Below, piece after piece: positions 23,524 through 30,427 of a stretch of DNA of 32,074 nt. The translations under genes were made by a program, and so were the position numbers. The notes below the pieces were generated by a model. It was not told where the DNA came from and ran no database searches. It worked only from the letters and a program-made list of their open reading frames with translations. The number at the start of each line of letters is the position of its first letter. Position 1 is the stretch's first letter. The stretch covers positions 1 through 32,074 of the forward strand of contig JAJZUL010000038.1 in NCBI GenBank assembly GCA_021848545.1, read 5' to 3'. Source of the stretch: Pseudomonadota bacterium (GTDB taxonomy: Bacteria; Pseudomonadota; Alphaproteobacteria; Rhodospirillales; Magnetospirillaceae).

Positions 23524-23805
23524 ATGATCAAGACATTCGCCGACAACCGCACCACGGCCCTCTTCGCCGGGATTTTCGCCAAGGGCGTTCCGGCTGATGT
23601 CGTCAGGCGGGCGCGGGCGAAACTGACCTTGATCGATGCGGCGGCGGAACTGGAATTTCTGCGCTCCCCGCCAGGAAATCATCTTGAGGCACTGAAGGAC
23701 GACCGGGCCGGACAACATAGCATTCGCGTCAACGATCAATGGCGCATCTGCTTCGTCTTCCGCGATGGAAACGCCTTCGATGTTGAATTTACCGATTACC
23801 ATTGA
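23524..23805 (+). CDS. higB: HigB-type toxin (RelE superfamily mRNA interferase)
   Basis: A 93-residue protein matching the HigB family along its length: MIKTFADNRTTALFAG at the start, RRARAKLTLIDAAAELEFLRSPPGNHLEALK in the middle, and SIRVNDQWRICFVFRDGNAFDVEFTDYH at the end. The basic and aromatic C-terminal residues form the ribonuclease site in RelE-fold toxins. These toxins cut mRNA on the ribosome unless bound by HigA. The ATG follows the 46-bp palindrome with little ribosome-site sequence, consistent with low toxin translation. The toxin gene comes before the antitoxin, the order specific to HigBA. It probably stabilises the element. Confidence 0.93.
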   Translation: MIKTFADNRTTALFAGIFAKGVPADVVRRARAKLTLIDAAAELEFLRSPPGNHLEALKDDRAGQHSIRVNDQWRICFVFRDGNAFDVEFTDYH

Positions 23806-23829
23806 TGCCGATTACCATTGAGGTGCGAT

Positions 23830-24189
23830 ATGACCATCAACCGTGACGATCTCGATGTCGGCCACATCGATTTCACCGATATCGCCGAACCTGGAACATT
23901 CGCCGCGGCGCCGTTGCATCCGGGCGAAATTCTGGTGAGTGAGTGGCTGGAACCGCTTGGGATAACCGCCTACCGCCTCGCCAAGGACATCAACGTGCCA
24001 GCGAACCGGGTGACCGAAATCATCAAGGGCAAGCGCGCGATTTCGGCCGAAACCGCGCTTCGTCTGGCGCGGTATTTCGGAACGGACGCACAATCCTGGG
24101 TCAATCTCCAGGCGGCCTACGATGTCGCGGTGGCTCGGATCGAGGTGAGCGACCGCGTGGAGAGGGAAGTCGCACCACGGGCGGCGTAA
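23830..24189 (+). CDS. higA: HigA-type antitoxin (XRE-family helix-turn-helix)
   Basis: A 119-residue protein. The HigA signature PLHPGEILVSEWLEPLGITAYRLAKDINVPANRVTEIIKGKRAISAETALRLARYFGTDAQSWVNLQAAYDVAVA covers the XRE fold that binds the operator and neutralises HigB. ATG 23830 has GAGG six bases upstream; an in-frame ATG at 23818 precedes that site. It begins 24 bp after higB. A 25-residue N-terminal extension rich in Asp precedes the domain. An 8-bp hairpin (24179-24199) spans its stop codon. Confidence 0.93.
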   Translation: MTINRDDLDVGHIDFTDIAEPGTFAAAPLHPGEILVSEWLEPLGITAYRLAKDINVPANRVTEIIKGKRAISAETALRLARYFGTDAQSWVNLQAAYDVAVARIEVSDRVEREVAPRAA

Positions 24190-24199
24190 ATCGCCGCCC
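24179..24199. terminator. Hairpin between convergent higA and relaxase genes
   Basis: GGGCGGCG-TAAAT-CGCCGCCC is a perfect 8-bp stem with a 5-base loop that contains the higA stop codon. It has no T-run but could stall transcription from either side. The relaxase stop lies 10 bp further on. Confidence 0.45.
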
Positions 24200-24208
24200 T
24201 ATGAGCCG

Positions 24209-25750
24209 CTATCGGCCACCTTCCTGGCCTCGAGGGCCAAGCCGGCTAGAAGACGGCCGTTGTACGGGCTGGGGCGTACTCTCCTGCGCCGAGGCCTCGC
24301 GCAGATCCAGGCCTCGTTCGGTGGCGACAGAATCGATGATCTGTCGCCCATCCCAAGCCGCGAATTTTCGATCCTGATCGCCACGACGTTCCAGCCGTGC
24401 GGCCTCCGTTGCAGCACGCAAGCGCACCAGATCTTGGGGGGCCATCCGGCGGAGCGCCGCAAGTGCGTCCCGTTCCGGCACGGCGCCGGACACGAAACAG
24501 CCTTCCTTGGCGACCAACAAGGGCTTGGTCAGATCAAGATTTAGGACAGGGGGCGACAGCGGTGCCGCCTCCGCTTGGCGCGGCACAGCGTCGGGCCAAG
24601 CTTCGAGTTGACGGATCGTCGCACCGACCGTGCCGACCGTCATCACCGCGTCTTCCTGGATGTTCGCGCCCTTGCGAGCCACCAAGTCGAAGAGGTATTT
24701 GGTCGCCTTCACACTGGCCGGCTTTTGATCCTCTTCCAGCTCGACCGGCACACGGATCTCACGGACGACCTCGATGGTCCGAGGCGGCCTCGCCCGTTCA
24801 GTATCGAGGGCGAAGCCGGCGGCACGGGCGGCACTCTCAGCGGCCCTTTGTGCCGCCCGTGCTTCGTTGCGCTGGTCGCGCACCCGGTCCAATTCTGCCG
24901 CCGAAACCGCTCCCAATCGCGCCATCCGCGCCTCTTGTTTTGCGGTTTTTTCTTTTCTCCGCACGTTAGCAAGCTGTGCCGCCTTCCGGCGCGCCTCTTC
25001 GCGGCGCTGATGCGTCTCTTGGACAACGATTGGTGCCGGCGCGCGTTGCCCTTCTTCCCATGACGATTGCGGCAATCGCCGCTTCGGCTGCCGCCCGGCA
25101 ATTCCGGGGCGTTCCATGGCGCTGTCCCGACTTGCAAAAAAATCGACGGCTGGACGGCAAATCCGATTGACCAATTCAGCGAACGCTTGGCGCTCGTCGC
25201 GGACTGCTTGCCGGATCTGCAAAGCGACTTGGCCCGGCGTTCGGTCGACCGCCCAACCATCGCTATTTTCCGTCACCGGGCGAGCAGAAATAGCGATGTG
25301 AAGATGTGGCTGGACCTTGCCATTGGCGTGGACGGCAGCGACCGCCAAATGCCCTCGGCCTTCCCATCGCGTCACCAGTGCCTCGGCCACCGCTTTTCGG
25401 TCCGCTGGCGAGCTGTCCTCGGGCAGTTCGAGCACTTGGGTCACCATGACTTTTTCAGCGGTCTTGCCCCGGCGCACGCGTGCCGTCCGATCGATCTCCA
25501 TAATGGCTTTCTTCATGCGATCACGGTCACCGATAACGCACTCTAGGTCGTCGCGATCGCCGTAGTCGCCTTCGCGGGCAAGGTAATCGATCGCCCCGAC
25601 ACCCACGCCGACATGGATACCGCGCGTGAACGCATGAAAGGTTCGCGTGGGGCGACCGCGATGCCAACCGATTCGGCCGGACAGCAGGGCCTTGCTGCTG
25701 TCCAGGCCGGCGCAGCGATTTCGCTGTTCAAGATCGTCGTGTGTCGACAT
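24209..25750 (-). CDS. MobA/MobL-type conjugative relaxase
   Basis: A 513-residue protein that should nick the element at its transfer origin and lead the strand into a recipient. The metal-binding histidines of the HUH fold are in HANGKVQPHLHIAIS (His141, His149, His151). Candidate nucleophile tyrosines are Tyr56 (IDYLAREG) and Tyr63. A long charged coiled coil follows (about residues 230-320, REEARRKAAQLANVRRKEKTAKQ onward), then a C-terminal domain with no primase motif that I can see. The ATG at 25750 is preceded by GAGG and, 24 bp further up, by the 62-bp palindrome. Neighbours include a small DNA-binding-like protein divergent from it. Family assignment within MobA/MobL is moderate; the relaxase call is firm. 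Confidence 0.82.
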   Translation of the reverse strand: MSTHDDLEQRNRCAGLDSSKALLSGRIGWHRGRPTRTFHAFTRGIHVGVGVGAIDYLAREGDYGDRDDLECVIGDRDRMKKAIMEIDRTARVRRGKTAEKVMVTQVLELPEDSSPADRKAVAEALVTRWEGRGHLAVAAVHANGKVQPHLHIAISARPVTENSDGWAVDRTPGQVALQIRQAVRDERQAFAELVNRICRPAVDFFASRDSAMERPGIAGRQPKRRLPQSSWEEGQRAPAPIVVQETHQRREEARRKAAQLANVRRKEKTAKQEARMARLGAVSAAELDRVRDQRNEARAAQRAAESAARAAGFALDTERARPPRTIEVVREIRVPVELEEDQKPASVKATKYLFDLVARKGANIQEDAVMTVGTVGATIRQLEAWPDAVPRQAEAAPLSPPVLNLDLTKPLLVAKEGCFVSGAVPERDALAALRRMAPQDLVRLRAATEAARLERRGDQDRKFAAWDGRQIIDSVATERGLDLREASAQESTPQPVQRPSSSRLGPRGQEGGR

Positions 25751-25774
25751 GCCAAGGCCTCACAGCGTGGGTTT

Positions 25775-25836
25775 AAGTGTGTGATATAGCCCAAAGAGAA
25801 GTCGATCGACTTCTCTTTGGGCTATATCACACACTT
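25775..25836. repeat. Perfect 62-bp palindrome, candidate oriT or cruciform operator
   Basis: Arms 25775-25805 and 25806-25836 are exact inverted copies with no spacer; the centre is GTCGATCGAC. The outer ends read AAGTGTGTGATATAGCCC. It lies 24 bp upstream of the relaxase start and 128 bp upstream of the divergent accessory gene, which is where transfer origins of mobilisable elements normally are. It may also act as a symmetrical bidirectional promoter/operator. Confidence 0.9.
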
Positions 25837-25913
25837 TTATACCGCATTCGCCGAGATAAGCACCAGAACGCCCCGCACACGGCTAGCCCTACAATCAACG
25901 GGGCTGGTGTCGC

Positions 25914-25937
25914 CCCCTCGCCGCAGTAAATGGTAGC
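25914..25937 (+). repeat. 24-bp leader motif, copy A
   Basis: CCCCTCGCCGCAGTAAAT followed by GGTAGC. The same 24 bases, with one change (T to G), recur at 27828-27851. Both copies lie a few tens of bases before a plus-strand gene of the element (27 bp here). Confidence 0.8.
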
Positions 25938-25964
25938 TCGCTAGTAGCGATCAGGAGGTTTACG

Positions 25965-26276
25965 ATGACCGAGAAAATGCAACGTCGGGACGTCAACGTG
26001 ATTCAGCTGACTGGGCGCGGCATCGAGGCGCTGAAGCGCGCGTTGGACGATGCCCCAAAAGTGCTGACTGCGGCTGAGCGACGGGCTGCCGAAAGGGAAG
26101 AAAAAAAACAGAAGATCGACGCGGCAATTTCCGAAGTCCGCGAGCAAATTTTTGGGGCACGACAAAAGGGCTACAGCGCCAGCCAAATCGCCGCCACAAT
26201 GCGCCAAGCCCTCGGCCTCCCGGTTTCCTCCTCGACCATCCAGTCGGTTCTAAAAGAAGGGAGCTTTAGCCCATGA
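25965..26276 (+). CDS. Small coiled-coil/HTH-like protein, possible relaxosome accessory
   Basis: A 103-residue protein. AGGAGG lies just upstream of the ATG. The middle is a charged helix (TAAERRAAEREEKKQKIDAAISEVREQI). The end, ARQKGYSASQIAATMRQALGLPVSSSTIQSVLKE, reads as a helix-turn-helix in which a recognition helix follows GLPVSSST. It is divergent from the relaxase across the 62-bp palindrome and overlaps the next gene by ATGA. Small DNA-binding proteins beside relaxases often help assemble the relaxosome or repress it; that role is inferred from position only. Confidence 0.65.
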   Translation: MTEKMQRRDVNVIQLTGRGIEALKRALDDAPKVLTAAERRAAEREEKKQKIDAAISEVREQIFGARQKGYSASQIAATMRQALGLPVSSSTIQSVLKEGSFSP

Positions 26277-27043
26277 AACAGCTGTCTTTGTCGACCTTTA
26301 ACAAGAAGAAGCTGTCCGTGTCGATCTTCAACAATTTGATGACCACCGCCCATGAGATTGCGCAGATAAATCCTCTTGGATTACCCGATTTGGTGAAGGC
26401 CATCCTAAGACCGCTCCAAGCAGAGCATATCTATTTTGTTGCCGAGAGAGACCCTCATAACGCGCCTCCGGCAATCGACCGATATAACTTTTTCATGCGG
26501 GATCAGCCATGGCGCCTTTCCTGGGTTTATGGCGATGGAGCTTACGCCGAGGGAGAGCGGATTAATCCTGAGCCGTTCCGCGTCCGCCTCGGCAAGGATT
26601 TAGTTTTACCGACATGCTGGAATAGATCCAGATTCGAAGGCGCACTTGCATCTATTGGAAGCCAAAAAACGACGGCTTGGACAGATAGGACTTGGAGAGC
26701 GGATTCCAACCACAATGTCTTGATCTGGCTTCCTTGGGGTATTGCCTTTGTTCTGGGCGGAAACCACTCGATCAGCGCAGGCATCTTGGCCGGCGAAGGG
26801 GAGGTCGAGGCAACCGAGGTCTACGATCTTGGGCAAGTGATCGATCAAGTCCGCTGTGACGGCAAGGTTTACGTCAGAATCGACAATGGGGAGGTTATTG
26901 CCAGGGTAACGGATGTGCGCCGCGCCGCCGTCTTCGAGATTGGCAGAATCATGCGCGACAACGGCATTTCCGCTTTCCCGGAAGCACTTCGGCAGGGGCA
27001 ATTGGAAACCCTGGTGGCCACCCGCAACTTGACGATCCGATAG
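26273..27043 (+). CDS. Hypothetical protein with a WLPWGIAFVLGGNHSISAGIL core
   Basis: A 256-residue protein coupled to the preceding gene by a four-base overlap. The most distinctive part is NVLIWLPWGIAFVLGGNHSISAGILAGEGEVEATEVYDLGQVIDQVRCDGKVYVRIDNGEVIARV, which resembles, from memory and with low certainty, a family of uncharacterised proteins (DUF6710-like). The N-terminus is basic (KQLSLSTFNKKKLSVSIFNN). No signal peptide or clear membrane helix. Its base composition is less GC-rich than the chromosomal genes to the left. It may be cargo or may act with the small HTH-like protein; the sequence does not decide. Confidence 0.7.
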   Translation: MKQLSLSTFNKKKLSVSIFNNLMTTAHEIAQINPLGLPDLVKAILRPLQAEHIYFVAERDPHNAPPAIDRYNFFMRDQPWRLSWVYGDGAYAEGERINPEPFRVRLGKDLVLPTCWNRSRFEGALASIGSQKTTAWTDRTWRADSNHNVLIWLPWGIAFVLGGNHSISAGILAGEGEVEATEVYDLGQVIDQVRCDGKVYVRIDNGEVIARVTDVRRAAVFEIGRIMRDNGISAFPEALRQGQLETLVATRNLTIR

Positions 27044-27102
27044 GCCCGCATGCAAGTGGCGGCTGGGAGGTTTGGATTCTACCGACCAAGGCCGGAAAGG
27101 AT

Positions 27103-27135
27103 GACGCCGGCCCTCTGGCACAAGGAGCCGGCGTC
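27103..27135. terminator. Possible hairpin after the hypothetical gene
   Basis: GACGCCGGC (27103-27111) and GCCGGCGTC (27127-27135) form a perfect 9-bp stem with a 15-base loop, 60 bp after the 27043 stop. No T-run follows, so the terminator call is weak. Confidence 0.35.
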
Positions 27136-27256
27136 TGGAGAAAAAGAAGTTCAACAAGCTTCTAAAGCTACTTCCGATCCCGGCTAGGATATGCCACCTG
27201 TGAGGGAAAATAAACTGCCGAGCACACGCCGTCTTGCTGGTCGAATATTGGGCTGT

Positions 27257-27526
27257 CTAGGGAAGGACAGACCAGTCGATCCGCTCGACCCAATCCTCCC
27301 TGGCAGCGGATCTGGGCTGCACCACGAGTTCCAGGTTCAAGGCGGCGAGAAGGCGGAACAAGGTGTCGATGTCCATGTTCGATCGCGGGTTCTCGGCGTT
27401 GGAGATCGTTGCCTGGCGCGTGACGGCGGCCTCGGCCAAGTCGGATTGGGTCATGTGACGCAACTCACGGCGAAACCGCCGTAACGCTGCCGCCAGCTGC
27501 CTGTTGTCTCGAACGGGGATTTCCAT
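27257..27526 (-). CDS. HipB-like XRE-family repressor without an adjacent hipA
   Basis: An 89-residue protein, the same size as E. coli HipB (88). The XRE helix-turn-helix reads LAAALRRFRRELRHMTQSDLAEAAVTRQATISNAENPRSNMDIDTLFRLLAALNLELVVQPR, typical of HipB. The ATG at 27526 is chosen over 27565 because it leaves all three operator dyads outside the gene. HipB normally neutralises the HipA kinase encoded directly downstream; no hipA is present here. It may therefore act as a stand-alone repressor of its own promoter and of the divergent genes. Confidence 0.8.
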   Translation of the reverse strand: MEIPVRDNRQLAAALRRFRRELRHMTQSDLAEAAVTRQATISNAENPRSNMDIDTLFRLLAALNLELVVQPRSAAREDWVERIDWSVLP

Positions 27527-27541
27527 AATCGGGATCCGCAT

Positions 27542-27615
27542 TATACGGCATAACGTATGACGCATTGAATTATACGGTATGCCGTATAATTCACCAATAT
27601 ACGATACAGCGTATA
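27542..27615. promoter_or_regulatory. Three TATACG-N6-CGTATA operator dyads of the HipB-like repressor
   Basis: Dyads at 27542-27559 (last base differs), 27571-27588 and 27598-27615, spaced 29 and 27 bp. The middle one extends to an 11-bp arm repeat (GAATTATACGG / CCGTATAATTC). They sit immediately upstream of the HipB-like gene and just after the stop of the 57-codon gene. HipB binds spaced TATCC/GGATA half-sites in E. coli, so an analogous multi-operator control is expected. Confidence 0.8.
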
Positions 27616-27617
27616 GA

Positions 27618-27791
27618 TCAATCCTCCGGGTGTTCCTTGGCCCAGGCCGTCGCTAGGTCGTCCAGTGTCACCTCCGGCCCGATCAGGATTGCGTCCACCG
27701 GATCGATCGACGGGTCTGAAACAAGACGTGGTGGCGGTGGCGTAAGCCTCGGCCCGATGTGAAACACCCGCCGCCTCTGATCCTCATTCAT
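27618..27791 (-). CDS. Small hypothetical protein (57 aa)
   Basis: A 58-codon frame starting ATG 27791, with AGAGGA eight bases upstream. The product begins MNEDQRRRVFHIGPRLTPPPP and continues with SIDPVDAILIGPEVTLDDLATAWAKEHPED. It is soluble, acidic at its C-terminus and rich in Pro near the middle. It lies on the same strand as the HipB-like gene and ends three bases before the operator array. I do not recognise it. The good ribosome site and non-repetitive sequence favour a real gene, but it is short and the confidence is moderate. Confidence 0.5.
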   Translation of the reverse strand: MNEDQRRRVFHIGPRLTPPPPRLVSDPSIDPVDAILIGPEVTLDDLATAWAKEHPED

Positions 27792-27827
27792 CGTCCGGTT
27801 CCTCTTTGCGCCCCTCGCTTGCGGCCG

Positions 27828-27851
27828 CCCCTCGCCGCAGTAAAGGGTAGC
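27828..27851 (+). repeat. 24-bp leader motif, copy B
   Basis: Second copy of the motif at 25914-25937, with a single G for T change. It lies 27 bp upstream of the VirB6-like start at 27879, nearly the same distance as copy A from its gene. Confidence 0.8.
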
Positions 27852-27878
27852 CTAAATTATGATAGGGGCGCTCTTCTG

Positions 27879-29552
27879 ATGATGCTCAATTTGATAACCA
27901 GGCGCCAGCTGCTGCGTCTTCTCCGCGCCGGCATCGGCTTCGCCCTTCTGGTTCCGTTTCTGCTGGCCACCGCCCACGCGGCCGCGGCGGCCGTGCCGGC
28001 GTCGCAAGCGGGCTGCATCACCTGTGCCTATTTCAACAGCCTCGCCACCCTCAAGACAGAATTTTCGCTGGAGGTTTTCAACGATCTCGCGCCCCAGCTG
28101 GCGCCGCTCCTGCAGGGCGCGATGACGATCCTGATCATCTTCATCGCCGGCCGCGCCATGGTCACCGGCAACATCCAGCATCTGTCGGGCGTGGTCAAAC
28201 TGGCGATTCTGCTGCCGATCCTGGGCGTCGCCATGCAGCCGGGCACCGTGTCCAATCCGCCCCTGATCTACAAATGGATCATCGATCCCATCGAGGAGCT
28301 CGGCCTGGGGATCGGCCAGCAGGTGCTCGCCGGCACCTATGCCCTGGTCGGCCAGCACCAATTGCAGAACCAGGCGGTGGCCAGCGCGGTCGCCGCCGCG
28401 CAGACCGGCACGCCCTCCTACGGCGCTCTGGCCGCCATCGTCGAGGCCCAGATCTTTTCAATTTTAAACTCGATCTATTCCGGAATTATCTCGCCAAGCC
28501 TCAATGCCGGCGGCGTCCTCAACGGCAGCTTCTTCGTCAATTTGATTGCCGGAATCATGCTGATTCTGCCCTATCTGTTCGTGATCTGCATCTGGGGCGC
28601 CTTCATGGTGGAGGCGATGTTCAAGTTCCTGGCGGTGGGCATCGTCGCCCCGCTGCTGGTCTTTGCCGCCGCCATCGGCTCCACCCGCTCCTTCGCCACC
28701 GCCGGCGTGCGGATTCTGGCCGGGGCCGCCTTCACCATCATCTTCGCCTGCGGGGCATTGGGCTTCTCCATGTCGGTGGTCGACACCTATGCCGGCAAAT
28801 TGCAGGTTAGCACCTCGAACACGGCGCCATTGAACAGCCCCCAATATAAAAATGCCCTAGCCGCATATAATGCGGCAGGATGCAACACATACAACAACAT
28901 CGTTAATAATAACAATTGCTCCGCCCTTAACCAGAACCTAACCAACATAATCGATGGTTACACTCACGTCGGCCCGTCCCAGGCTTTTAAGATTTTCACA
29001 CCCTCCTATTGGCGGCTGTTCATCATCGGATTCGCCTCGGTCCTGCTCCATCTCGCGGCAAAGACCATGGCGTCGACCCTCACCGGCGCCAATGACGGAC
29101 CGGGTCCGGCCGCAGCCACGGTGGCGGCCGGCAAGATGGTATTGGGGGGCGGCGCCTTCGCCCTGTCGCGCGCGGCCTTCGGCTCGGGCGGCATCGGCGG
29201 CTCGCTCCAGGACATGGCCCGGGGCAATGCCCCGCCGGGCAGCCTTGGCCAAGGTATGGCCCAGCACGGCTTGGTCGGCGGCGCCGCCTACTCTGCCACC
29301 TCGATGATGAACGCCCTGGGCGGCGGTTCGGGCGGCGGCGGAGGAGGCGGGGGGCCGCCGGGAGGCGGCGACGGCTTCGGGCCGAGCTTCACTGGCGGCG
29401 GACCGCAATATTCCGGCGGCGGGGCCAAGGCGCCGCCGATGCCGCCCGAGATGGTCAAAGGCTTCGCCACCATGAACAAGCATCTGGAAAATATCGCCAA
29501 GGCCGTCGATCCCAAGAGCGCTCAAGGCGGCGGCCGCAACCGACTAGGTTGA
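27879..29552 (+). CDS. VirB6/TrbL-type conjugation membrane protein
   Basis: A 557-residue polytopic protein of the kind that forms the inner-membrane part of type IV secretion channels. A signal-anchor-like start (LLRAGIGFALLVPFLLATAHA) is followed by GCITCAYFNSL, then about six hydrophobic segments including MTILIIFIAGRAMV, LIAGIMLILPYLFVICIWGAFMVEAMFKFLAVGIVAPLLVFAAAIG and ILAGAAFTIIFACGALGFSM. A soluble Asn-rich loop (28840-28960), locally AT-rich, interrupts the C-terminal half. The tail is Gly-rich (GGGSGGGGGGGG). ATG 27879 or 27882 is the start; AGGGG lies upstream. No other secretion-channel gene is seen, so it is an orphan. Confidence 0.78.
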   Translation: MMLNLITRRQLLRLLRAGIGFALLVPFLLATAHAAAAAVPASQAGCITCAYFNSLATLKTEFSLEVFNDLAPQLAPLLQGAMTILIIFIAGRAMVTGNIQHLSGVVKLAILLPILGVAMQPGTVSNPPLIYKWIIDPIEELGLGIGQQVLAGTYALVGQHQLQNQAVASAVAAAQTGTPSYGALAAIVEAQIFSILNSIYSGIISPSLNAGGVLNGSFFVNLIAGIMLILPYLFVICIWGAFMVEAMFKFLAVGIVAPLLVFAAAIGSTRSFATAGVRILAGAAFTIIFACGALGFSMSVVDTYAGKLQVSTSNTAPLNSPQYKNALAAYNAAGCNTYNNIVNNNNCSALNQNLTNIIDGYTHVGPSQAFKIFTPSYWRLFIIGFASVLLHLAAKTMASTLTGANDGPGPAAATVAAGKMVLGGGAFALSRAAFGSGGIGGSLQDMARGNAPPGSLGQGMAQHGLVGGAAYSATSMMNALGGGSGGGGGGGGPPGGGDGFGPSFTGGGPQYSGGGAKAPPMPPEMVKGFATMNKHLENIAKAVDPKSAQGGGRNRLG

Positions 29553-29555
29553 GAC

Positions 29556-29948
29556 TTACGACGCTACCTTGAGGGGCCGCCCATCGACCCAGGTTCCGTT
29601 TTTAACAAGAGCACGCCACTCAATAAATTGTGGCCTAACCTCCGGAGCCAGTGGTATGGAGATTACCAATTTTGACGAATCATGGGGATCGCGGGCCAAT
29701 ATAATAAGCGTCTCATATCCATATTCATTCTTTTCTCGTACTGAAATATGGCACTGAGGAACCGCACCCAGCGTATTATTCATATTGCAAATACCGTGTT
29801 GTGTCCCGATCGTGTAGGCGAAGTGGCTGGGCACCGTTCCGCCGGACAGCTCGCCGGTGACCACATAGACGGCGCCGCCCCCGGCCACCAGGGCGGCCAG
29901 GCCGGCGAGCAGAGCGTGACGTTTGATGAGATCGACGATCGCGGACAT
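29556..29948 (-). CDS. Membrane-anchored hypothetical protein, paralogue B of a tandem pair
   Basis: A 130-residue protein paralogous to its upstream neighbour. Both begin MSAIVDLIK, have one transmembrane segment (LAGLAALVAGGGAVYVVTG) and then the shared block FAYTIGTQHGICNMNNTL. The C-terminal half (QCHISVREKNEYGYETLIILARDPHDSSKLVISI) diverges but ends alike (GRPLKVAS). This suggests a membrane-anchored outward-facing domain; two conserved Cys could pair. Its stop lies four bases from the end of the VirB6-like gene on the other strand. Function unknown. Confidence 0.7.
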   Translation of the reverse strand: MSAIVDLIKRHALLAGLAALVAGGGAVYVVTGELSGGTVPSHFAYTIGTQHGICNMNNTLGAVPQCHISVREKNEYGYETLIILARDPHDSSKLVISIPLAPEVRPQFIEWRALVKNGTWVDGRPLKVAS

Positions 29949-30016
29949 CCTTCTTTCCCCACACGATTATCCAAGCAGTACGGCCGCCGCCGGCCCGATC
30001 CAAGAGACGGTCACCG

Positions 30017-30427
30017 TCACGACGTCACCTTGAAGGGAAGACCGTCGAAGACGAAACCTCTTTCCAATATCGTCCACGGCACAAACATCGGCGGGCGAAC
30101 GGACCCGATGATTCCGATGGCGACCTTCGTGTCGTCGTTGGGATCGATGGCGATGCCGATCCTATCCGTCTGCTTTGTGAGGCGACCATTGAGAAAGGCA
30201 TCACGCACCATGTGGGTCACATTGAAATCACATTCCTTGACCCGGCTCAGCGTGTTGGTCATGTCGCAGGTGCCGTGCTGAGTCCCGATGGTATAGGCGA
30301 AACGATCAGGCACGGCATTGGCACCGGCGCCGCCGGCCACCACATACACCGCACCGCCGGCGGTCAGGGCCGCCAGCAGGCCGGCGGCCACGGCGTGCTG
30401 TTTGATGAGATCGACGATCGCGGACAT
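30017..30427 (-). CDS. Membrane-anchored hypothetical protein, paralogue A of a tandem pair
   Basis: A 136-residue protein, first of two tandem paralogues. ATG 30427 follows GGGGGAAAGAAG; the frame opens at a GTG 15 bases earlier. A short cytoplasmic start (MSAIVDLIKQHAVAAG), one membrane segment (LLAALTAGGAVYVVAGG) and the shared block FAYTIGTQHGTCDMTNTLSRVKECDF follow. DNA around both starts is nearly identical, including GATAATC well before the ribosome site, which shows the unit duplicated with its leader. The C-terminal domain has drifted far more than the leader. Confidence 0.7.
   Translation of the reverse strand: MSAIVDLIKQHAVAAGLLAALTAGGAVYVVAGGAGANAVPDRFAYTIGTQHGTCDMTNTLSRVKECDFNVTHMVRDAFLNGRLTKQTDRIGIAIDPNDDTKVAIGIIGSVRPPMFVPWTILERGFVFDGLPFKVTS

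Noticed and set aside
27565-27762. Plus-strand frame opposite the 57-codon gene
   Set aside because: Lies over the operator dyads, has no ribosome site and gives a low-complexity product.
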